Assembly (NCBI RefSeq): GCF_006335015.1
Contig: NZ_VDGT01000012.1
Span: 62,001 to 126,000, forward strand
DNA length: 64,000 nt
Reading direction: 5' to 3'
Origin: Streptomyces sedi
GTDB taxonomy: Bacteria > Actinomycetota > Actinomycetes > Streptomycetales > Streptomycetaceae
In this document: positions 24,329-34,600 of the stretch, piece after piece
Numbering within the stretch: the first letter of the stretch is position 1
How the letters are laid out: the number at the start of each line of letters is the position of its first letter
Program-made: the position numbers and the translations under genes
Notes under the pieces: model-generated
Seen by the model: only the letters and a program-made list of their open reading frames with translations
Databases searched by the model: none
What the model was told of the DNA's origin: nothing

Positions 24329-25561
24329 GTGGCGGCACTGGACCAGCGCTTGAGGCTGCTCGCGTGCGCCTACGCGGTCTCGTCCTACGGCAACTATCTG
24401 AACCTGATCGCGCTCTCCCTCTTCTCCTACGAGATCACCGGCACCGCCCTCGGCGTCGGCCTGCTGATGGCGCTGCGGCTCTGCGCCGGCTTCGCCGCCG
24501 GGCTCGCGGCCGGCGCGCTGACCGCCCGGATCGGCCGGCGGACCACCATGATCGGCGCCGACCTCACCCAGGCCACCGCCATGGCGGCGCTGGCACTCGG
24601 CGGCGAGGCCACCCCGCTGGCGCTGGTCGCCTGCGCCGTGGTGGTGCTGGGCGCCGGCAACACCTGCTTCAACGTGGCGCTGCGCAGCGCCGTCCCCGTG
24701 ATGGTCGGACAGGAGGCCAGGGGACGGGTCAACGGCCTGCTGGTGACCGCCCGTTCGCTGGCCACCGTGCTCGGCTTCGCCTCCGCCGCCGCGGTGATCG
24801 GCTGGGGCGGCTACCCGCTGGCGTTCGCGCTCAACGCCGCCAGCTTCGCCGTCTCCGCCGTCGCCCTGCTCCTGCTGCGGCCCCGCACCGACCTGCCGCC
24901 GGGCACCGAGGAACCGGGAAAGCCGGCGGGGCGCGCCCCGCGGGCCGGCCGCTTCCGCGCGCTCGCCGGGCTGCCCGCGCTGCTGCTCGGCCTCGTGCTG
25001 CTGCGCGGCCTCGACGCCCTCGCCTCGTCCTCGCACAACGTGGCGCTGCCCGTCGTGGCCAACGCCGAACACGCCGCGGCGCCGGCGGTCTTCATGACCC
25101 AGTTCTGGGCCGCCTGGGCGGTCGGCACCGTCCTCGCCCACCTGGTGCTGCGCCGCCGCGCCGGCGAGGGCGCCTGGAGCACGCGGGCGTTCACGCTGGG
25201 CACCTGCGCCATGTCGGTCGCGTTCGTCACCGCCTTCCTCGGGCTGCCGGCCGTGGGCCTGGTGCTGGCCGCCGCCTGCGCCGGCTTCGCCGACGGCTGG
25301 ACCGAGATCGTCTACACCTCACGCCTCCAGGCCGTTCCCGACCGGGAGCGGAGCCGCCTCTTCGGCCTCTCGGCCACCGCCGAGCAGTCCGGGTTCGCCC
25401 TGGGCACCGTGGCCGCCGCCGGCGCGCTGGAGGTGTGGCCGGCGGTGACCGTGGTCGGCCTCTTCCACGGCGCCGCGTTCTGCGGGGCGCTGGCCCTGCT
25501 GCTCGTCGCCACCCGCCGGCGCGCCTCCGCCCCTCCGGAGCCCGCCACCGCCCGCGCCTGA
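24329..25561 (+). CDS. MFS transporter, likely exporter of hybrid product
   Basis: A 410-residue membrane protein from GTG 24329, with 12 predicted helices. The opening LLACAYAVSSYGNYLNLIAL, GALTARIGRRTTMIGADL (loop 2-3 motif A) and RGRVNGLLVTARSLATVLGF match the MFS_3/enterobactin-exporter (EntS)-like group. The megasynthase gene starts 61 bases after its stop on the same strand, so it probably belongs to the same operon and exports the product or protects the cell. The gap 24046-24328 upstream holds no gene. Confidence 0.85.
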   Translation: MAALDQRLRLLACAYAVSSYGNYLNLIALSLFSYEITGTALGVGLLMALRLCAGFAAGLAAGALTARIGRRTTMIGADLTQATAMAALALGGEATPLALVACAVVVLGAGNTCFNVALRSAVPVMVGQEARGRVNGLLVTARSLATVLGFASAAAVIGWGGYPLAFALNAASFAVSAVALLLLRPRTDLPPGTEEPGKPAGRAPRAGRFRALAGLPALLLGLVLLRGLDALASSSHNVALPVVANAEHAAAPAVFMTQFWAAWAVGTVLAHLVLRRRAGEGAWSTRAFTLGTCAMSVAFVTAFLGLPAVGLVLAAACAGFADGWTEIVYTSRLQAVPDRERSRLFGLSATAEQSGFALGTVAAAGALEVWPAVTVVGLFHGAAFCGALALLLVATRRRASAPPEPATARA

Positions 25562-25622
25562 CCGGCGCACGACCACCGACTTCGCGAGAGACCACCGCGA
25601 GCACAGAGATGGGGAAACACCG

Positions 25623-28600
25623 ATGGAACGCGTCCAAGGGCAGGCACAGAGCCGGGGACCCGAACCCGAGCGGACGACCGAGGACGCGCCGGACGCCGTG
25701 CGCGCCCTGTTAAGAGCCGCCGAGACCAGACCCGGACGCGTCGTCACCTACGCCGACGACGGGACGTGCACCAGCCTCACCTATCCCGAACTCCTCGACG
25801 CGGCCCGCCGACTGGCCGGCGGGCTGCGCGAGGCCGAGGTGCGGCCGGGCGACGCGGTGGTGCTGTGCGGGCTGCCGCTCGCCGCGTTCTTCCCCGCGTT
25901 CTGGGGCTGCCTCCTGCACGGCGCCCGGCCCGTCGCCATCGCGGACCGCCCCACCCGGGACTCGCCCGCGCGGGAGCGGCTGCGCCACGTCGACCGGCTG
26001 CTCGACCGCCCGCTGATCCTGCTCGACCCCGCCGACACCGAGGCGCTCGCCGGCACCGACCCGGAGCTGAGGGCGGTCGCCGCGCGCGACCTGCTCTCCG
26101 CCCGCCCCGTCGAGGGGGAACCGGCGCCCGACCCCGCCGCCACCGCCCTGCTGATGCTCTCCTCCGGCAGCACCGGCGCCCCGAAGGCCGCCCGCCTCAC
26201 CCACGCCGGGCTCGCCGACTTCGCCGCCAGCTCCCGCCGCGTCCTCGACGTCCGCCCCGAGGACACCCTGGTCAACTGGCTGCCCGTCGACCACAGCGGC
26301 GCCTTCCTCCTCTACCACCTGCTGGCCGTCTTCACCGGCTCCACCAACGTGCACGCCCCCACCGAGTGGGTGCTCGCCGAGCCGACACGCTGGTTCGACC
26401 TGCTCCACGAGCACCGCGCCGCCCACGGCTGGGCGCCCACCTTCGGCTTCCAGCTCCTCGCCGACGCGCTGGCCCAACGGCCCGACGCCCACTGGGACCT
26501 CTCCGCGCTCAGGACCCTGGTCTGCGGCGGGGAACGCGTCACGTGGCCGGTGATGCGCCGATTCCTCGACGCCACCGCACCGTTCGGCGTCACCGAGCGC
26601 CATGTGGTGCCCGCCTGGGGCATGGCCGAGACCGTCACCGGAGTCACCTACGGACGGCTGGACCGGCCGGGCTCCGTGCACCGGCTGCGCAAGGACAGCC
26701 TCGCCGGCGACCTGGTCGCCGCGGGTCCCGACACCCCTGACGAGGAGACCGTCACCTTCGTCGCCTGCGGCCGGCCCGCCCACGGCGTCACCCTGCGGCT
26801 GGTCGACGACGCCGACGAGCCGACCAGGCCGGGCCGGGTCGGCCGGCTCCAGGTGCGTGCCCCCGCCAGGGTCACCCCCGGCTACGTCGACGACCCGGCG
26901 GCCGACGCCGCCGCCTTCCCCCGGGGGCGCGACTGGCTGGACACCGGCGACCTCGCGTTCCTCGCCGACGACCAGCTGGTGATCACCGGCCGCCGCAAGG
27001 ACCTGATCATCATCAACGGCCACAACGTCTACAGCCACGAGGTCGAGGAGGCCGTCGCCGCCGCCCTCGGGCTGCCCCGCGACACGGTGGCGGCCTGCGG
27101 GATCCCCCGGGCCGAGACCGGCACCGAGGAGCTGGCCGTCTTCTTCGCCAGCCGGGGCGCCGACGACAAGCGGATCGCCCGCGAGACGGCGGCTGCGCTC
27201 TACGCCGGGCTGCGGCTGACCGCGGCCCGCGTGGTGCCGGTCGCGCCGGCGGAGTTCCCCAGGACCCCGGCGGGCAAGGTCCGCCGGGGAGAGCTGAGGG
27301 AACGGCTGCTCGCCGGCGACTTCGACACCGAGCCCACGCCCGAGCCCGGAACCGTCGCCGACCTCCTGCGCGAGGAACTGGCCGCGCTGCTGGACGGGCC
27401 GGTCGACGACACCGCGCCGTTCTACGAACTGGGCCTGAACTCCGTGCGGTTGGCCAGGCTGCGGGCCCGGCTCGCCGAACGGCTCGGCGCCGCGCCGCCG
27501 TCCGCCGCGTTCTTCGCCCACCCCACCGTCGCCTCCCTCGCCGCGCATCTCGCGGACGGCGCGGACGGCGCGGACGGCGCGACCCCCGCCCCGGCGCCGG
27601 GGGAGACGGCCGCCGCGCCCGCCGGCCGTCCCGGGGACGACGCCGCGCGGCGGGTCGCCGTCGTCGGGACGGCGCTGCGCTTCCCCGGGGCGGCGACGCC
27701 CGAGGAGTTCTGGGAGCTGCTGCGCGAGGGGCGCAGCGCGCTGCGCGTCTTCGACGACGCGGAGCTGGCCGCCGCCGGGCTCACCCCCGAGGAACGCGCG
27801 GACCCCGCGCGGGTGCCGGTGGGCGGGGTGATCGACGGCGTCGAGGAGTTCGACCCCGCGTTCTTCGGCATGACGCCGGCCGAGGCCGAGGCGACCCACC
27901 CCGCCCACCGCCTCTTCCTGGAGTGCTGCCACCGCGCGCTGGAGGACGCCGGACACGCGGGCGCCCCCGCCGGCACCCGGGTCGGCGTCTTCGCCGGCTC
28001 GGGGATGCACCTCTACGACCACCAGCGGCCCCCGGCCGGCCCCGAACCCGACCCGGACGACCCGGGCGCCGGCATGACCGACGCCATCGGCCGCGAACCG
28101 GACTTCCTGGCCACCCGCGTCGCCTACCGGCTCGGCCTCACCGGCCCCGCGATCGGGGTGCGCACCGCCTGCTCCACCGCGCTGGTCGCCGTCCACCTCG
28201 CCGCGCGCGCCGTGCTCGACGGCGAGGTCGACCTGGCGCTCGCCGGCGCCGCCGCCGTTCACCTGCCGCAGCACACCGGCTATCTGGGGCACCCGGGCTC
28301 GATCCTCTCGCCCAGCGGACGGTGCCGCAGCTTCGACGCGGAGGCCGACGGCACCGTCGGGGGCAACGGCGTGGCCGTCGTCCTCCTCAAACGCCTCGAC
28401 CTGGCGCTCGCCGACGGCGACACCGTGCACGCCGTCATCAGGGGCTCGGCGGTCAACAACGACGGCGCCGCCAAGGCCGGCTTCGCCGCGCCGGGCGTCG
28501 CCGGCCAGGTCGACGTCGTCCGCGAGGCGCTGCGCCGCGCCGACGTGCCGCCGTCGGCCCTGAGCTACGTCGAGGCCCACGGCACCGGGACCGCCCTCGG

Positions 28601-31600
28601 TGACCCGATCGAACTCACCGCGCTCCGCGAGGCGTTGACCAGACGGGGCGTGCCTGCGGGGACGGTCGCCGTCGGCTCGGTCAAGCCCAACGTGGGCCAT
28701 CTCGACAGCTGCGCCGGCATGGCCGGGTTGCTGAAGACCGTGCTGATGCTGCGCCACCGCACGCTGGCCCCCACCGTGGGACTCGCCACGCCCAACCCGG
28801 AACTGCCGCTGAACGAAGGGCCTTTGACCCTGGTGGACACGGTGCGGCCCTGGTCCGTCCCCGAGGGGACGCCGCGCCGCGCCGGGGTCAGCGCGCTGGG
28901 CGTCGGCGGCACCAACGCCCACCTGGTGCTGGAGGAGGCGCCCGCGCGCTCCCCCGCGCCGGAGACCGCGCTGCCGCTGCTGGTGCCGGTCTCGGCGAAC
29001 GACCCGGCGGCGCTCGGCGAGTTGGTGGACCGGCTCGCCGAGCGGCTGACCGCGCGGCCCGCGCCCGCGGCGGCCGAGGTCGCGGCCACCCTCGCCCACG
29101 GCAGGCCGCACCGGGCCGCCCGCGCGGTGGCCGTCGGCCGCACCGCCGAGGAGCTGGCCCGTTCCCTCGGCGCGCCGGCGCCGGAGGCCGGTCGGGAGAC
29201 GGGGAGGCTCGCGTTCGCCTACCCGGGGCAGGGCGGCGCCCGGCGCGGCATGGCCGCCGGGCTGTGGGCCGCGCACCCGGCGGCCCGCCGGACGCTGGAG
29301 CGCTGCGGCGCGCTGTACGCGCGGGAGTTCGACGGCGAGCTGCTCGCACCGCTGCTGCACGGCGACGCCGACGAGCCGCTGCCCGCCGCCTCGGCCCAGG
29401 CCGCGCTCTACGCCCACCAGGCCGCGCTGACCGCCGCCTGGCGTGCCGCCGGGATCGAGCCGGCGCTGGTGTTCGGCCACAGCGTGGGCGAGTTCGCCGC
29501 GCTGCACGCCGCCGGCGCCCTCACCCTGGAGGACGGGCTGCGGCTCACCGCCTGGCGCGGCCGGGCGACGCGGGAGCACGCGCCGCCGGGCGGGATGCTG
29601 GTGCTGCTCACCGACCCGTCCACCGCCCTTCGGCTCGCCGAGGCGACGGGCACGACGGTGGCGGCGCACAACGGCCCCGGGGTGCAGGTCGTCGCCGGAG
29701 ACCCGGAGGCGCTGGGGGAGTTGACGCGCCGCTGCGCCGACGAGCGGGTGCCGCACCGCGCGCTCCCCGTCGACCGGGCCTTTCACTCAGCCGCCATGGA
29801 ACTGGCGCTGCGCGCCTTCCGCGCGCTCGCCGCCGGGGTCGAACTCCGGCCGCTGCGGCTGCCGTCGCTGACCGCGACGGACGGCGTCCACCGGCCGGCC
29901 GGCTGGCGCGTCGACCTCGACCACCTGTGCCGACAGGGACGCCAACCGGTCCGCTTCGACCTGGTGTTGGCCACGGCGGCGCGGCTGGGGTACCGCGACT
30001 TCGTCGAGGCCGGCGCCGGTGACGCCCTCACCGGGCTCGGCCGCGCCGCCACCCCGGAGAGCCGTTGGCTGCGGGGGCAGGGCGCCGGTGACACGGCTGC
30101 CGAGCAGGCGGCCGGGCTGCTGGCCTCGCTCGGCGCGCTCCACCGCGCGGGCGCCGAGCTGAACTGGCCGGCGCTCGTCCCGGACGTCGGCCGCGTCCCG
30201 CTGCCCGGCCATCCGCAGCGCCGCACGGCGGTGCCGTTCGCGGCGACACGCCGCCGGGCCGCCGCGCCCGCGCCGGCAACGGACCCGGAGTCCGCGCCGG
30301 CCCCCGCGCCCGAGTCCGCGCCGGCAACGGACCCCGAGTCCGCGCCGGCCCCCGTACCCGAGGAACTGCTCGCCTCGGTACGCGAGTTGACCGCCGACAA
30401 GCTGGGCAGACCGGAGGCGGAGATCGCCCCGGACGACTCCTTCCTCGCGCTGGGCGCCGACTCCCTCTCGCTGATGGGCCTGACGGCCGCGCTGGAACGG
30501 CGGCACGGCGTGCGTGTGCCGGTGCGGGAACTCTTCGACTCCGTCGACACGCCACGTGCGCTGGCCGCCCGGCTGGCCCCGGAGGGGCGACGCCCCGCCG
30601 CGCCGACCGCCGTCACGCCCGTTACCGCCAAGGCCCCCGAGCCCCGCACCGCGCCCGCCCCGGCGGGGCCGTCCGCGCGGGTCCCGGCCGAGCCGCCCGT
30701 TCCCGTTCCGGCGTCCGTTCCCGTTCCCGCTCCCGTTCCCGAGGAGGGCCCGCACGCGCTGATGGCGCGGCAGCTGCGGCTGATGGAGCGGCTGGCCGAC
30801 CAGGTCGGCGAGGTGATCGGCCGTCAACTCGACGTGCTCGGCGGCGCGTCGACGGCGCCCGCCCCCGCGAGCGTGCCCGCGCCCGCCCCCGCTAGCGTGC
30901 CCGTGCCCGCGTCCGCGCCCGTGACGGAGCGCGCGCCCGCGCCCGTTGCCCAGGTGCCCACGCCGCCCGGCGCCTGTGACGTCAGCCTCTACTTCTTCGG
31001 CGACTATCCCGAGGACGACGCGCACGACAAGTACGCGCTGATCATGGAGGCGGCCGAGTTCGCCGACCGCAACGGGTTCCACGCGCTGTGGTTCCCCGAG
31101 CGGCACTTCGCCTCGTTCGGCGCGCTCTTCCCCAACCCCTCCGTCCTGGCCGCCGCGCTGGCGGCCAGGACCAGCCGGGTCCGGCTGCACGCCGGTTCCG
31201 TCGTGCTGCCGCTGCACCACCCCGTGCGGGTCGCCGAGGAGTGGTCGGTCGTCGACAACGTCTCCGGCGGGCGCGTCGGCCTCTGCTTCGCCAGCGGCTG
31301 GCACGCCACCGACTTCGCGCTCGCGCCGGAGAACTTCGGGCGCCACCGCGAGGTGATGTACGAGCATCTGGCGACCGTGCGGAGCCTGTGGGCCGGCGAG
31401 GCGGTGACCACGGCTTCGGGCGACGGCCAACCCGTCGACGTGCGGCTCCACCCGGCGCCCGTCCAGTCGGACCCGCCGATGTACGCGGCCGTGGTCGGCA
31501 ACCCGGACAGCTACCGCAGGGCCGCCGCCGAGGGCCTGGGCGTGGTCACCAACCTGATGACGCAGACGGTGGAGCGGCTGGCCGAGAACATCGCCCGCTA

Positions 31601-34600
31601 CCGCGCCGCCCGCGCCGAGCACGGGCTCGACCCCGCCGGCGGGCGGGTGGTCGTGCTCATGCACACCTATCTGGCCGAGGACGACGCCGACGCCAGGGCG
31701 GAGGCTCGCCGCCCGTTCCTGAACTATCTGCGTTCCTCGCTCTCGCTGCTGAACCAGGTGACCAACAGCCTCGGATTCGAGGTGGACCTGGCCAACTCGC
31801 CCGAGGAGGACGTGGAGTTCCTGCTCGGCAGGGCCTACGCCGACTACTGCGACTCGCGCGCGCTGATCGGCGACCGGGAGGCGGCGCTGGCCACCGCCCG
31901 TCGGCTGCTGGCGGCCGGGGCGGACGAGATCGCCTGCTTCGTGGACTTCGGGGTCGACAAGGAGAAGGTGCTGGCGGCGCTGCCACTGGTCGACGGGCTC
32001 CGCCGCGACCTGGCCGCCGAGCCCGCGCCCACCCGCGGCGCGCCCGCGGGGACCGCGCCCCCGAAGGCCCCGCCCGCCAGCGCCGTGCCCGCGCCTGCCG
32101 CCCCGCCCGCCGAACGGCCGCCGGAGCGGCTGCCGTTGACGCCCGCGCAGCGTCGGCTGTGGTTCCTCGAACGGCTGCACCCGGGCACCCACATGTACCA
32201 CGAGCCCAAGGCCGTCCACCTCGAAGGACCGCTGGACGTGCCCGCGCTCCGCAGGGCGCTGGACCGCGTCGCCGCGCGGCAGCCCGCGCTGCGGACCGTC
32301 TTCGGCGAGGAGAACGGCGTGCCGCACCGCGAGGTGCGCGCCCGGATGCCGTTCGACGTTCCGGTGGAGGAGCATCCCGGGCTCGACGTGGCCCGGGCCG
32401 TCACCGCCGCGCTGGCCGCCGAGCGCGGCCGGGTGCTGGACACGGCCGAGGGGCCGCTGGTCACGGCGCGGCTGCTGCGGCTCTCCGAGGAGAGCCATCT
32501 GCTCTTCCTGATGGCCCATCACCTGGTCTTCGACTCCGCCTCGACGCCCGTCCTCGTCTCCGACCTGGTCGCCTACTACCGTGCCGAGACCGGGACCTCC
32601 CCCGGCGCCGTGCCGCTGCCGCCGCTGCCCGAGGTGCCGCGGCCGGCGGAGCCGAGCGCGGCCGAGCGCGCCGCCGCACTCGACCACTGGGTGCGTCGGC
32701 TCGCCGGCGCACCCGAGTTGACGCTGCCCACCGACCGCCCCAGGCCGCCGGTGCGCACCGGCGTCGGCGCCAGCGTGAGCCACGCATGGGACGCCGAACT
32801 CATCGCGCACGTGCGGGAGTTCGCCGCCTCCCACGGCGCCACCCTCTTCATGGCGCTGACCGGAGCCCTCTCCGCGGTGCTCGCCCGGCACGCCGGACAG
32901 TCGGAGATCGTCGTCGGCACCGCCGTCAGCGCGCGCCCCGAGGGGGCCGAGGGGCACGTCGGGTTCTTCCTCGACACCGTGCCGCTCCGGCTCGACCTCA
33001 CGGGCGACCCCGACCTGCCCACCCTGCTCCGGCGGGTGCGGGAACGCGGCACCGAGGCGCTGGACCACAGGGGCGTGCCGTTCGACGAGCTGGTCGGCGC
33101 GCTCAACCCCACCCGCGACCCCGGCCGCAACCCCCTCTTCCAGGTCCTGGTGGAGTACGAGAACGAGGGCACCGTCGCCTCCGACCCGGGGGGCCCGCGC
33201 GTGACGCTGCTCGATGTGCCCAGCGACCGCGCCCCGTTCGACCTCGCCTTCTATCTGACGCACCACCCGGGCGGGGTGCGGGTCGCCGTCGAGTACGACA
33301 CCGCGCTGCTGGAGGCGGCCACGGTGCGGCGGCTGCTGGACCGGGTCGAGGCGCTGCTGCGCCGCGCCCTGGCCGACCCCGCCGCCCCGCTCGCCGCGCT
33401 GACCGCCGTCCCCGACGCCGAGCGCGCCGCGCTCGCCAGGCTCGGGCGGCTGGACGAGCCGGCGCCCGTCGTCGAGGACACCCTGCACGGGCTCTTCGCC
33501 CGCCAGGCCCGCCGCGCTCCCGGCGCGACCGCCCTGGTCCACGGCGAACACCACGTCAGCTACGGCGAGTTGGCCGACCGGGTCGAACGGCTCGCGGCCC
33601 GGCTGCGGGCCGCGGGCGCCGGTCGGGGCCGGCGCGTCGCCGTGCTGCTGCCGCGTGGGCCCGAGCTGATCACCGCGCTGCTCGGGGTGCTCACCAGCGG
33701 CGCCGCCTACGTTCCGCTGGACCCGTCGGCGCCCACGCCCCGGCTCGCCGAGCTGCTGGCGGACGGCGAGCCGTGCGCGCTGCTCTGCGACGCCGCGACC
33801 CTCGAAGCGCACCCCGCGCTCGCCGGGACCGTGCCGCTGGTGCCCCTCGAAGCGGACGGGGACGAGCCCGTCGAGGCGCGGGGCGCCCCCGACCCGGCCG
33901 GCCCGGACGACCCCGCCTACTGCCTGCACACCTCGGGGTCGACCGGCCGCCCCAAGGCGGTGGTGGTGCCCCACAGGGGCCCGGTCAACCTGGTCCTCGC
34001 CCATCTCGAAGCACACCCCGCGCTGCGCACCCTCCAGTGGACGGCGCCGGTCTTCGACGTGCACGTCCAGGAGGTCTTCACCACCCTCGCGGCCGGCGCC
34101 ACGCTGGTGCTGATCGACGACGCCGCGCGCCGCGACCCGGTGGAGGTCGCCGAGACGGTCCGCCGCCACGCCGTGGAGCGGATGTTCCTGCCCAGCACGC
34201 CGCTGCGGCACCTGCTGGACACCGAGCCCCGGCTGCCCACCCTGCGGGAGCTGTTCACCGCCGGTGAGGCGCTCCAACTCACGGACGGCGTGCGCGGGTT
34301 CCTCGACCGGCACCCGGGCTGCACGCTGTACCACCAGTACGGGCCGACCGAGGCGTCCGTGATCGTCACCTCCCAACGGGTCGACCCCGGGGCCGACGAC
34401 CCGTGGCCGCCGATCGGCACCCCGGTGCCCGGCGCCCGCCTCCGCCTGCTGGACCCGGCGGGCCGGCCGGTGCCGCTGGGGGCCGTCGGCGAACTCCATG
34501 TCGGCGGCGTGCCCGTGGCCGCCGGCTATCTGGGCCGCCCCGAGGAGACCGCCGCCGCCTTCCTCGACGACGGCACCGGCGCGGCGACCTACCGCACGGG

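Noticed and set aside
25710..29786. 1358-codon minus-strand frame opposite the first megasynthase
   Set aside because: Gly/Val-rich shadow of the KS/AT region, no recognisable fold.
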